A stretch of 64,000 nt of DNA from JABDMH01 sp965223165 (GTDB lineage Bacteria > Bacteroidota > Bacteroidia > Chitinophagales > Saprospiraceae), in assembly GCA_965223165.1 (NCBI GenBank), contig CBDCVQ010000016.1, positions 248,001 to 312,000 on the forward strand, read 5' to 3'. The notes beneath the pieces are model-generated. The model worked only from the letters and a program-made list of their open reading frames with translations. It was not told where the DNA came from and did not search any database. This document shows, one piece after another, positions 26,191 through 34,751 of the stretch (its first letter is position 1; each line of letters starts with the position of its first letter). The position numbers were made by a program, and so were the translations under genes.

Positions 26191-26632
26191 GATTCGATCT
26201 TGTTGAAGTATGACTGAAATGTCGACCGTAAAATAGAGAATCGCTTGGACTTCGGTCCTTAGAGCAAGGCGGTCTGTGCGAGTCAAATGGCACCTGAATG
26301 GCAGACATCGCAGCTCACTCCACAGCATAGGATTTGATATTTGCCAATGCCTGGACGCTCGACCGAGTATTGGTCTATGTACCAAGTTTCAGTCCATAAA
26401 CGCGAATCGCGGCAGCCCACACCTCAAGGGTCAATATCGCTGTGCGAAGGATGCCCAGCGGTACCTCAAACATTTGGACAAGTAGTGCTGCACGGAATGA
26501 GAACCAAGGCGAATATGAAGGCTATTCATATAGGAATTTTGTAAATACGACCGGGGACTATGGGCTGATTCTGCCAAAACCATCGTACCTTTACGTTCCG
26601 TAACGAATCCATTTGATCTCACAACCGACGAT
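26191..26632. other. Intergenic region between divergent exoprotein gene and pyrG
   Basis: 442 bases with no supported gene, RNA or repeat. TACCTTTA at 26586-26593, 39 bases before the pyrG start, resembles the TAnnTTTG -7 element and is the best promoter candidate for pyrG. Confidence 0.4.
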
Positions 26633-28276
26633 ATGACGAAGTACGTGTTTGTTACGGGCGGGGTGACCTCATCCTTGGGCAAAGGCATTATTTCCGCATC
26701 CCTGGCCAAGTTGCTTCAGGCCAGGGGCTTCAAAGTGACCATCCAAAAATTTGACCCTTATATCAATGTCGATCCGGGGACACTCAACCCGTACGAGCAC
26801 GGAGAATGCTATGTGACAGACGATGGGGCGGAGACCGATCTGGACCTGGGTCACTACGAGCGCTTTCTCAATGATCCCACCTCGCAGGCCAATAATGTGA
26901 CGACCGGCCGGATCTATCAGACGGTGATCAATAAGGAGCGGGCAGGGGACTACTTGGGAAAAACAGTGCAGGTCATTCCGCATATCACCGATGAGATCAA
27001 GCGGAGAGTGTTCCGATTGGCACAAGGCGGAGATTATGATATCGTCATCACAGAAATTGGGGGTACCGTTGGGGACATCGAGTCCTTGCCCTACATCGAG
27101 GCGCTCCGGCAGATGCGAAATGAAATGGGGCAGGAGAATTGCCTGGTGGTTCACCTGACCTTGATACCTTACCTGCGCGCGGCCAAAGAGCTCAAGACCA
27201 AGCCGACGCAACATTCGGTAAAGGAGCTACTCAATTCTGGGGTTCAGCCGGACATCTTGGTGTGTCGCACGGAGCAGACACTGACCTCAGACATTCGAAA
27301 GAAGCTGGCACTCTTCTGCAATGTCAACGTCAATTCTGTGATTGAGGCGTTGGACGCAGAGACGATCTACGACGTGCCCATTTTGATGTTGGAAGAAAAG
27401 TTGGACCTGACCGTTTTAAGCAAACTACATCTCACCCCGCGAGCCGAGCCGGATTTGACTTCCTGGAAGAGTTTTCTTAGCAAGCTGAAGAACCCATCTC
27501 AGATCGTCCGCATTGGCTTGATCGGAAAATACATGGAGCTTCAAGATGCCTACAAATCGATTTATGAAGCATTTATTCATGCAGGCGCCGTAAACGAGTG
27601 CTCGGTGCAGGTGGTAAGGATTCATTCAGAAGGACTGGAGAAGGATGTGGATCTCCCTGCACTGCTGGGTGATTTACACGGACTGCTCGTGGCTCCTGGC
27701 TTTGGCGAGCGGGGCATCGAGGGCAAGATAAGGGCGATCAAGTATGTGCGAGAGCACAATATTCCGTTCTTTGGAATCTGCCTGGGTATGCAATGTGCGG
27801 CGGTGGAATTTGCTAGAAACGTACTGCACCTGAAGGAGGCTGCTTCTACAGAAGTGTCACCCAAGACGCCGCACCCGGTGATTGACCTGATGCCGGAGCA
27901 GAAGAAGATCACCAAGAAGGGGGGGACGATGCGACTTGGAGCTTACACGTGCGTGATCGAGGAGGGTACCAACAGTCATGAAGCCTACGGTGCCATCCGT
28001 ATTGAAGAAAGACATCGGCATCGGTATGAGTTCAATAATGAGTATCTGGAGCTATTTGAGAGCGGAGGCTTGCGTCCGGCGGGGATAAACCCGCAGTCGG
28101 GCTTGGTCGAGATCATGGAACTGGAGGACCATCCGTGGTTTGTCGGTGTACAATTTCATCCGGAGCTCAAGAGCACCGTCGAGCGTCCACATCCGCTGTT
28201 TGTGCATTTCATTGCAGCTGCCATTCACCACAAGGCGCGGGTTGAAGAAGGGGTGGAGGCCAGTCACAACTCATAG
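26633..28276 (+). CDS. pyrG: CTP synthase
   Basis: Converts UTP to CTP using glutamine and ATP. The N-terminal synthetase domain begins MTKYVFVTGGVTSSLGKG and contains KFDPYINVDPGTLNPYEHGE. The C-terminal class I glutamine amidotransferase domain has the nucleophile Cys in FFGICLGMQ and the late His-Pro-Glu in QFHPELKS. 547 residues, complete. Its 3' end overlaps the convergent membrane-protein gene by 13 bases. Confidence 0.97.
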   Translation: MTKYVFVTGGVTSSLGKGIISASLAKLLQARGFKVTIQKFDPYINVDPGTLNPYEHGECYVTDDGAETDLDLGHYERFLNDPTSQANNVTTGRIYQTVINKERAGDYLGKTVQVIPHITDEIKRRVFRLAQGGDYDIVITEIGGTVGDIESLPYIEALRQMRNEMGQENCLVVHLTLIPYLRAAKELKTKPTQHSVKELLNSGVQPDILVCRTEQTLTSDIRKKLALFCNVNVNSVIEALDAETIYDVPILMLEEKLDLTVLSKLHLTPRAEPDLTSWKSFLSKLKNPSQIVRIGLIGKYMELQDAYKSIYEAFIHAGAVNECSVQVVRIHSEGLEKDVDLPALLGDLHGLLVAPGFGERGIEGKIRAIKYVREHNIPFFGICLGMQCAAVEFARNVLHLKEAASTEVSPKTPHPVIDLMPEQKKITKKGGTMRLGAYTCVIEEGTNSHEAYGAIRIEERHRHRYEFNNEYLELFESGGLRPAGINPQSGLVEIMELEDHPWFVGVQFHPELKSTVERPHPLFVHFIAAAIHHKARVEEGVEASHNS

Positions 28277-29796
28277 AGGGAATACGTCGCATTCGAAAGC
28301 ACCTTTTTCAAGGTGAGAGATCGGCTATTTGGCATAAGCACATGCGTCGCACCATCTCGCTTACAAGCCACCAACGTTTCCTCGTTTAGTTGCTCAAAGT
28401 AATGGGTGCCGTACGAGAGTGGATCTAACCGAGCTTGTCTTTGCTGCAAGCCGATCCCGTATAGTGCTGTTCTACGGGCACTCATTTCAGCAAGAAATCG
28501 CTTCGAGTGCACATTGCTTTTGTAGTCCAGATAGATACATCGCTCAGATTGGTAGCGGATGGCCGTGGCGACGGGAGGCAATATTAGGCAGGCGTCTTTC
28601 GGCAGCTTTTCCTTGATTTGTGCAGCCATCAGCCATTCGTCGGTGTGATAAGCCCTCCAGGGATAGTACATCGGGCGATCACTCAAGGGTAGGACTCCCC
28701 TGAATTGGAGGATGCAGATCAAGCCTGTGATGGCCAAACCTGCCGATAAGGACCACGGGGGCAGGGTAGGGCACCAAGGCCTCTGCTCCAGCCATGCCAA
28801 GATCGCCAAAACACTAAGGGGCTTGAGCCATACCGTGATTTTGAACCACTGTACGCCCAGTAGATGGGAGACTTGGATCCATTCGATGGCCACCGTATAA
28901 AGTACCATGCCCACCGCTGCGATCGTATAGAGCCGTTGCAATCTCTTGTCCTGGTTTCGCCAGACAAGCCAGGCCAGGGCAAAGAGGGGGAGGAGTAATA
29001 AGTAGGATCGCCCAGGGTAGTAGCTTGGGAAGAAATGATGCGCTAACCTCGTTTCCATGATAGCATAGAATGCACTGTCCGACACACTGTCATCGGCTAT
29101 CACATGTGCCACAAAAACACTCAAGACCCAGATGCCCGCTGTCAACGTATAGACGATCAATCCTCGGTATTGCCGCCAACGCAGCTTGCGGGTGTCCCAG
29201 TCTTCCCAGGCCAGCAGCAAGAATATGATGAGCAGTAGCTGCGCGCCGACGATCGGTTGGAAGAGGGTGCAGGGGATCAGGACCAAGAATGACCACAGAT
29301 ATCGACGCTCCAGGTAGAAGACGATACTCCAGACACCGATACTTTTGGATACCTGACTCGGTACCAAGTAGTTGTACCACACCTCGTTGCCGCCTAAATT
29401 GAGGTGGTAGAGCGGCAAGAGGGAGATCAGCAGGAAAGCCAGCTGAAATAGGGGATGCGCAAGATAGCGACAGGCGATGCGCAGAAACCCCCAGAGTAGT
29501 AGGAATGTAGTTGCCGTATGCAAGACTAGTGCGTAGCAGTCGGTGCCCTGCGGCACTAGTGCCAGTAATAGGGTGAACGGTAATCGCTCGTTGAGTAGGG
29601 TCGAAGAGATTGCATCGATGTAGAGATCGCCTGGGTAGAGCTGTGGATCCCGCAGCTTTAGTGCATAGCTGAGGGTTTCGTTCAAGTCCTGGTCACCAAA
29701 GCGGTAGCCGTGAAAGGCTGCGAGGACAACCATCGTGGTCAGCGACAACCAGAGAGCATTGGATAGCGATAAAACTGGCGGAGTGGAATTTGACAT
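28264..29796 (-). CDS. Polytopic membrane protein of unknown function
   Basis: About 510 residues from the ATG at 29796 (MSNSTPPVLSLSNALWLSL). Roughly ten or more hydrophobic segments fill the first 400 residues, with aromatic-rich loops (for example GYRFGDQDLNETLSYALKLRD, shown only in part here), followed by a soluble C-terminal domain of about 120 residues. The topology resembles GT-C-type glycosyltransferases or DUF membrane proteins, but I recognise no family signature. The longest frame to 30051 overlaps the trmH-like gene and is rejected. Divergent from that gene with a 49-base spacer. Confidence 0.7.
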   Translation of the reverse strand: MSNSTPPVLSLSNALWLSLTTMVVLAAFHGYRFGDQDLNETLSYALKLRDPQLYPGDLYIDAISSTLLNERLPFTLLLALVPQGTDCYALVLHTATTFLLLWGFLRIACRYLAHPLFQLAFLLISLLPLYHLNLGGNEVWYNYLVPSQVSKSIGVWSIVFYLERRYLWSFLVLIPCTLFQPIVGAQLLLIIFLLLAWEDWDTRKLRWRQYRGLIVYTLTAGIWVLSVFVAHVIADDSVSDSAFYAIMETRLAHHFFPSYYPGRSYLLLLPLFALAWLVWRNQDKRLQRLYTIAAVGMVLYTVAIEWIQVSHLLGVQWFKITVWLKPLSVLAILAWLEQRPWCPTLPPWSLSAGLAITGLICILQFRGVLPLSDRPMYYPWRAYHTDEWLMAAQIKEKLPKDACLILPPVATAIRYQSERCIYLDYKSNVHSKRFLAEMSARRTALYGIGLQQRQARLDPLSYGTHYFEQLNEETLVACKRDGATHVLMPNSRSLTLKKVLSNATYSLYEL

Positions 29797-29845
29797 TCGG
29801 AAAAGCGAGATATTAGCTCTGCGAGAGAAACCGAAGATATCACTT

Positions 29846-30373
29846 ATGCGAAAACTGATGCTGGAGGAGTTGGGCCGGCCGAGCTTGGAGGAGTATCGTG
29901 CACAATCTAAAACACCCGTCGTCGTCGTCTTGGACAACGTGCGTTCGGCGCTCAACGTGGGTGCCATCTTTCGCTCTTGTGATGCCTTCGCCATCGAGCA
30001 TCTTTGGCTATGCGGTATAACAGCCCAGCCGCCGCACCGCGATGTGCTCAAGTCGGCTATCGGAGCGACCGAATCGGTGCCATGGTCCTACGCCACGTCG
30101 ACAACGGCGCTGGCACTCGACCTCCGGGCCGCAGGGTATAATATTTGGGGTGTGGAGCAGACCACCCAGAGTGTGCCGCTCGAGCAAGCAGATATCCAAG
30201 CCGGTCCCACAGCGGTAATCTTCGGCAATGAGGTAGGCGGCTTGGCCGACGACCTCATTCCACATCTGGACCTTGGTATCGAGATCCAACAATTTGGAAC
30301 CAAACACTCCCTCAACGTAGCCGTATGTGCAGGCATCGTGCTTTGGCATCTTGCCCGGTTTTCGAGGCCATAG
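29846..30373 (+). CDS. TrmH/SpoU-family RNA 2'-O-methyltransferase
   Basis: SAM-dependent methyltransferase with the knotted SPOUT fold. Motif 1 is NVRSALNVGAIFRSCDAF, motif 2 VIFGNEVGGL, and motif 3 KHSLNVAVCAGIVLW. From the ATG at 29846 it has 175 residues, near the minimal TrmH core, with a short N-terminal MRKLMLEELGR helix. The tRNA or rRNA target cannot be assigned. The longer frame from 29735 would overlap the divergent membrane-protein gene. Confidence 0.88.
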   Translation: MRKLMLEELGRPSLEEYRAQSKTPVVVVLDNVRSALNVGAIFRSCDAFAIEHLWLCGITAQPPHRDVLKSAIGATESVPWSYATSTTALALDLRAAGYNIWGVEQTTQSVPLEQADIQAGPTAVIFGNEVGGLADDLIPHLDLGIEIQQFGTKHSLNVAVCAGIVLWHLARFSRP

Positions 30374-30572
30374 CATCTGTGATCATTAACATTATGCCAG
30401 GCTGCCATGTGTTAATTTCAGATCGATAAGGGATTACATGTGTCAATGAAATGGCAGGGATAAAATACCGGCTACAGGGTATTTATAGCGCGAGAAGAAG
30501 TGTTACATTGCAGTAGACCATAAGATAATTTGGTTTCAATATCTAAAGGACAATAAACCTAATCTGAGATGA

Positions 30573-30598
30573 AAGGGGCTTTCGCGAGAAGGCCCCTT
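30573..30598. terminator. GC-rich hairpin between convergent trmH-like and GT2 genes
   Basis: AAGGGGC (30573-30579) pairs with GCCCCTT (30592-30598) around a 12-base loop; purine/pyrimidine flanks extend it imperfectly. It lies at the 3' ends of two convergent genes and is a plausible bidirectional terminator. The T-tract is weak on both strands. Confidence 0.5.
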
Positions 30599-30599
30599 C

Positions 30600-31460
30600 T
30601 CATTTCATAGACTCCGCCTGTAGATAGTGGATCAGCTTGTACAGGTCCAGTAGTGCCAGGCTTGGCATAGGACCCCTGAGCATCCGGCCTAGGGTAGGTA
30701 TCCAAAGATCTGCCAGGCCGGTGAGTACTGGAGATAACCTCCATCTGCGCACGGAGGCAGCAAGCACGGCAAGCCTGGTCATGACTTCGGGATATCTTGC
30801 CCGGATGCGGACCAAGTTTCTTGCGGCTTCCCTCTGCTTGGCTAGAAAGTCATCCACGTCCTCGAGTGAGGCATGCTCTACAGGATTAGCGATGGCCACC
30901 ACGGGAATGGCGGCTGCCCTTAGCTGATGGCCAAAAAGCGTGTCTTCATGTCCATAGCCTTCGACCGCCTCGTCGAATCGAATCTCTTCAAACAGTTTTT
31001 TTGCTATGGCGAAGTTATTTGACTGGAACTGTGCTCTCGACCGCATCTCCCGTTGGCGACCGTACTTCCAGTGGAGTCTGTACCGTCTTGGCGGAGGAGC
31101 AGCGCTGTACCGGCGGCCTCCTACCAGTACCCTTTCTGGCGAAAGCTGGCGAAAGTAGCTAGCGAGAAAGTCATTATTGGATATGTGCGCGTCACAATCC
31201 AGAAATAGCAGGAACGGTTGACTAGCTCGACTGGCCAGGAGATTTCTAATCCGGGATCTCCCGATATTCCGTTCCAGCTCCTCATAGTGGCAGCCTGTCT
31301 TGGCCCGAAGCGATCGGTTGAGTCTTTGGATCTGGGGCTTGGAAGCATCATCCACACAGATGATCTCGCAAGCCTCAGATACGGTACTTGCCTGTGACAG
31401 CAGTTCGTCGACTAGTACTCTGACATCCACATTGTATACGGGTATCAGCACAGATAGCAT
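30600..31460 (-). CDS. Family 2 glycosyltransferase
   Basis: GT-A-fold sugar transferase of 286 residues. It starts MLSVLIPVYNVDV, has the nucleotide-binding ICVDDAS, the DxD-type LFLDCDAHIS at about residues 92-101, and EGYGHEDTLFG, which matches the acceptor-side ED motif of GT2 enzymes. Acts in the cytoplasm on envelope polysaccharide or lipid-linked sugar; donor unknown. The 40 bases before its start are preceded by a strong intrinsic terminator and structured RNA on the same strand. Confidence 0.88.
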   Translation of the reverse strand: MLSVLIPVYNVDVRVLVDELLSQASTVSEACEIICVDDASKPQIQRLNRSLRAKTGCHYEELERNIGRSRIRNLLASRASQPFLLFLDCDAHISNNDFLASYFRQLSPERVLVGGRRYSAAPPPRRYRLHWKYGRQREMRSRAQFQSNNFAIAKKLFEEIRFDEAVEGYGHEDTLFGHQLRAAAIPVVAIANPVEHASLEDVDDFLAKQREAARNLVRIRARYPEVMTRLAVLAASVRRWRLSPVLTGLADLWIPTLGRMLRGPMPSLALLDLYKLIHYLQAESMK

Positions 31461-31499
31461 GTGACAATATTACGCAGATAGCACATGTGGTCAAAGCGC

Positions 31500-31533
31500 A
31501 AAAAAAGAGGCCACCGGAGGGTTCCCAGTGGCC
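31500..31533 (-). terminator. Intrinsic terminator 40 bases upstream of the GT2 start
   Basis: On the minus strand a 9-bp stem GGCCACTGG/CCGGTGGCC (one G-T pair, 7-base loop; plus-strand arms 31509-31517 and 31525-31533) is followed by TCTTTTTTT. This is the strongest classical terminator in the window. It lies between the LuxR gene and the GT2 start, both on the minus strand, so it either ends a small RNA or acts as an attenuator. Confidence 0.75.
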
Positions 31534-31700
31534 CGCGCCTGGTTCTCTGGAGTCTTCAAGACTTCAGGCAAGGCAATAATTGCTGGCTAGACGTTCCTGC
31601 CTGGGCACATTCCCCTTGCAGCGTCTTTATATACTAGTGAGAACTTATGGCGATGAGTGCGTGTAGAACTGTCTTCTTAGGCCTACTAAGGTACCTCAGA
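31500..31700 (-). ncRNA. Candidate structured leader or small RNA
   Basis: About 200 bases with three stable hairpins on the minus strand: a 9-bp stem with a 3-base bulge formed by 31589-31600 and 31618-31626 (AGACG+CTGC with GCAG+CGTCT), a hairpin at 31547-31567 (AGTCTT/AAGACT core), and the terminator at 31500-31533. No convincing ORF. It may be a cis-acting leader of the GT2 gene or a free RNA. I cannot match it to a known family; 6S-type RNA is possible but untested. Confidence 0.4.
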
Positions 31701-31719
31701 GTGCAAACGTGCACAATAC

Positions 31720-31742
31720 GCCAAAAAGCATATTTTTTTGGC
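31720..31742. terminator. AT-rich hairpin downstream of the LuxR gene
   Basis: GCCAAAAA (31720-31727) and TTTTTGGC (31735-31742) form a perfect 8-bp stem 48 bases past the LuxR stop. The T-run lies inside the stem; it is a probable terminator for the LuxR gene and would separate it from the structured RNA that follows. Confidence 0.5.
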
Positions 31743-31790
31743 ATTTAGTGGAGAGTGAGCCCGCGGCCTCCCTAATCCAGTCATGTGATT

Positions 31791-32555
31791 TCAGATATAC
31801 GCCTTACGAATCGATTTAGCGACCGCCTGGGTGAGGTTGTGGCACTTTGACTTTCGCAAGATGTTGCTGCGGTGGACCCGCACCGTGCCTGGTGAGATAT
31901 TGAGCTGATCGGCCGTCTGGTGTATAGTCAGTCCTTCGGCAGACAGGCGAAGTACGTCAATTTCGCGAGGGCTAAAGGGATTGACGGGTTCAGTTATCGG
32001 CTGCCCGGTACGAGAATCCAAGGTCACATGAGGTAGATTGGGGGCCATAGCCAGGAAGGAGATTTGATGGCTGCGACCGAGTCCGAGATGCGAGATGTCC
32101 GTGTGTATGCCCCAGTTCCTGGCCAATCTTGTGCCCTGTACTTCCACCGGAATAAGTTGATGAAGGAAGAGACCATAGCTGCCATCCCGCCGCATGAGGC
32201 GAAAGCTGTAGCACACTTTGTATTTCGTAATCTGCTCCGCCGGAATTTGCTCGAGCAGGAACTGGCCGGACAGTCGCTCACATCTCGTGACGTGATCGAT
32301 GTCGTCGGGATGGATGTGTCCAATAAATGTCTGTAGGTCCAGGGTGGAGGCCTCTCTACCCAAAACCTCTTCTACCTCCGAGCTGAAGTACTCAAATTCG
32401 AATCGGCCAAGATTAAAGGAGAAGTGGTAGGACGGACCTGCACATAGTTTGTCTGCGGAACTACTGCTTGGCAGGTCATCAAATACCTGGGTTTTTGGAT
32501 GGGTAAGGGAGGACTGCCTGTCGGCCCACACCTTGACGATGGTATCTATGTGCAT
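31791..32555 (-). CDS. PAS-LuxR transcriptional regulator
   Basis: 254 residues. The N-terminal and central part (about 45-165) looks like a PAS_3 domain (FEYFSSEVEEVLGREAS, HPDDIDHVTRCERL, the closing GIHTDISHL). The C-terminal GerE/LuxR helix-turn-helix (about 190-250) reads FSPREIDVLRLSAEGLT and ISPGTVRVHRSNILRKSKC. There is no receiver domain, so it probably senses a ligand or partner directly. It stands alone; 32556-33054 upstream is non-coding. Confidence 0.85.
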   Translation of the reverse strand: MHIDTIVKVWADRQSSLTHPKTQVFDDLPSSSSADKLCAGPSYHFSFNLGRFEFEYFSSEVEEVLGREASTLDLQTFIGHIHPDDIDHVTRCERLSGQFLLEQIPAEQITKYKVCYSFRLMRRDGSYGLFLHQLIPVEVQGTRLARNWGIHTDISHLGLGRSHQISFLAMAPNLPHVTLDSRTGQPITEPVNPFSPREIDVLRLSAEGLTIHQTADQLNISPGTVRVHRSNILRKSKCHNLTQAVAKSIRKAYI

Positions 32556-33054
32556 GATTTTGAGATTAAACTCCTACTGATGGAGCCCTTGGCCTCAAGT
32601 TCGTCGGCGGAAGCACACGGACTAACTCAGGGCTAGGATAATAAAGATAATCAATTGCTTTTCGGAGGAGTCTTGCCTAGGTGGTGGGTGTTGGCTTCCT
32701 TGGGGCTAATATATATGACAAATATACGAAATCAAGGAATAATATTGTTAGAACGGTTGAATGACAATCGATATTTATGGCTGTCGATCTGCGGAGGGTT
32801 CGGGGAGGCAAGGCAGCAACTGGGTGATTGAGGTGGGCCAATCGCGGTCTGAAGGGTCCGAGTAGTTAGTGGGTGCTGATTTCAGGGGGCACCAGCCATA
32901 TTTGCTCCTCACTCGATACAATACCTGGCAGCTGGGTGCGTCAGTGTGGTGGAAGTGGCATTTTGCCTTTATCTCCTTTATGCTACGGTCGAATGACGGA
33001 CCATGTCTAGATGTACTTTGGCGACTGGTTAGTGAGAGGTAGGGGTAAAAAGAA
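32556..33054. other. Intergenic region upstream of the LuxR gene
   Basis: About 500 bases without a supported gene. CAAATATA at 32719-32726 is TATATTTG on the minus strand, an exact TAnnTTTG box about 165 bases before the LuxR start, and could be its promoter. Nothing else recognisable. Confidence 0.35.
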
Positions 33055-33079
33055 GGCTGCAGGTAGGAGACCTGCAGCC
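33055..33079 (-). terminator. Intrinsic terminator of the TonB-receptor/hydrolase operon
   Basis: GGCTGCAGGT (33055-33064) and ACCTGCAGCC (33070-33079) form a perfect 10-bp stem with a 5-base loop, followed on the minus strand by TTCTTTTT. It lies 33 bases past the stop of the hydrolase-fold gene. Confidence 0.8.
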
Positions 33080-33111
33080 CGAACAGTGTTTAACAACCTT
33101 ATTCCTTTGGT

Positions 33112-34734
33112 CTATTCTATGAGTATCTTCTCTGTGACCGTCCCTTTGGCAAACTGTATCTTGACCAGGTATAGACCTTTGGGCAGATCGAGATGATCCA
33201 CGGTATATTGACTGCTGTTGACCTCTCTCTTCAGCCAAAGACTCCTTCCGGCGATATCGGCAATCTCCAGGTTGATCATTGGATCGCTACTGGCAGATCG
33301 AATCTGAAGCATCCCCTTTGATGGATTTGGTCCGATCACGAGCTTGACCTCCTCCTTGGTCAGGCTGGGGGCCGACGTGGAACTGGTGTCGGGTGCCAGA
33401 TTCAGTGCATTGTAAGCCCTTGGCGCGTAATATCCAATAATAGTGTCAATATAGGTTCGGCCTTTTTCAGGGCTCATATCGGCATTGGTCAGCAGTCCGA
33501 CGAAATGGAAAGTTGCACCTTCCGGAATGGTACCGTTTCCAGCGCTACTATGCACAACCGTATCCCAGATTTGTGGCTCCCACCAGTCCCAGGGAGAACC
33601 TTCGGGCTGTCCGAACATGTTGAGACCGCGTACCAGCGGATAGAGCCCTTCTTGATAGTCATGTCCGGCACGTGCGGATGCTGCTTGTGCCGAAGTGGTA
33701 TATTCATCATCGATCTGTCCAAAGACATCATTGATGCCCAAGTCGTTGACTGCCTGGATGGTAGTTAGACTGCCCTGCACCTCGACAATGGGATCATTGG
33801 TGGTAGGGACTACAAGTATGGCGCTTTCATACGGAGCAAATTGGTCCAGTGGGACATGGAAGGAAATAATCGGGGCTGTATTCTCATCCACCCAACTGAT
33901 GTCACCAAGTGCACCGCCCAAATTGACCGCTAGGGAGATTTCTGAAGAATAGCCCACGTGGTTGGCAATGCAAAGAGTATCTCCTGCCGGCAGCACCCCG
34001 CCTCCAGGCCAGACGCCAGTACTGGTGCCGTTGATGTCACCATTAAAGGCCTCAATGACCATAGGATCTGGCTGGCCATCGCCATTCAAATCGGTCAGAA
34101 ATTTTCCTTGAGGCGTGCTCGTGGTGATGATCTCGTTATAATTGTCGAGGGTGGCTGCTGCCAGTGCGATATATCCTCCCGTACCTTGTCCCCACACTAC
34201 GATCTTATCTGGGTCAATGCCGTAGCTGTTACCCGCTTCGGCATAATCCTTCCGGAAGTAGCGGACGCAAGTCCGAGTATCTTGAATGCCCCGGTAGGCG
34301 GCGTTGATCAGACCAAGGGCACGCTCGGGCTGGGTCTCAGCCTGAGGATTCCAGCCCAGTCGATAATCTGCTGACGCAACGACGTAGCCCATCTTGGCCA
34401 GGCGAGTACATATCTCCACCGTGGCCGAATCCGTTTTGGTACCGGAAGTACCTTGATTGACCTTAATGGGCAAGAAATTACCCGTGTGCAGATAGATGAC
34501 AAGTGGCCGATTGGTGGCTGTGTCTCCCGCAGGTTCATACACATCCATGACGAGCGACTGTGTGATGGCCTGACCGGCGATGCCGAGCAGCAGTACCGTA
34601 GCATTTTGTCCATAGAGCACATCGCTAGTCACCGTAACGTCATCGAAGATCTGGTCCAGATACCGCTCCTGGCCTCTGAGGAGGCTCGCTCCCATCACCA
34701 GCAAGCCGAGCCCCAATATGTACTTATTGATCAT
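33112..34734 (-). CDS. T9SS-exported alpha/beta-hydrolase-fold protein, nucleophile lost
   Basis: 540 residues: signal peptide 1-21 (...SLLRGQ), an alpha/beta-hydrolase domain about 40-400 resembling carboxylesterases (LVIYLHTGNF near the oxyanion position, residues 78-87), and a C-terminal type A sorting domain (IGPNPSKGMLQIRS to the end KILIE). The nucleophile elbow GxSxG reads G182-Q-G184-T-G186, so Gly replaces the catalytic Ser. It may be a binding protein or use other chemistry. It follows the TonB receptor by 17 bases in one operon, suggesting joint substrate handling at the cell surface. Confidence 0.82.
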   Translation of the reverse strand: MINKYILGLGLLVMGASLLRGQERYLDQIFDDVTVTSDVLYGQNATVLLLGIAGQAITQSLVMDVYEPAGDTATNRPLVIYLHTGNFLPIKVNQGTSGTKTDSATVEICTRLAKMGYVVASADYRLGWNPQAETQPERALGLINAAYRGIQDTRTCVRYFRKDYAEAGNSYGIDPDKIVVWGQGTGGYIALAAATLDNYNEIITTSTPQGKFLTDLNGDGQPDPMVIEAFNGDINGTSTGVWPGGGVLPAGDTLCIANHVGYSSEISLAVNLGGALGDISWVDENTAPIISFHVPLDQFAPYESAILVVPTTNDPIVEVQGSLTTIQAVNDLGINDVFGQIDDEYTTSAQAASARAGHDYQEGLYPLVRGLNMFGQPEGSPWDWWEPQIWDTVVHSSAGNGTIPEGATFHFVGLLTNADMSPEKGRTYIDTIIGYYAPRAYNALNLAPDTSSTSAPSLTKEEVKLVIGPNPSKGMLQIRSASSDPMINLEIADIAGRSLWLKREVNSSQYTVDHLDLPKGLYLVKIQFAKGTVTEKILIE

Positions 34735-34751
34735 TGTCTATTTAGTTTTGG

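Noticed and set aside
26191..26385. 65-residue N-terminal extension of the BNR exoprotein
   Set aside because: It would place the signal peptide internally and has no hydrophobic or domain feature.
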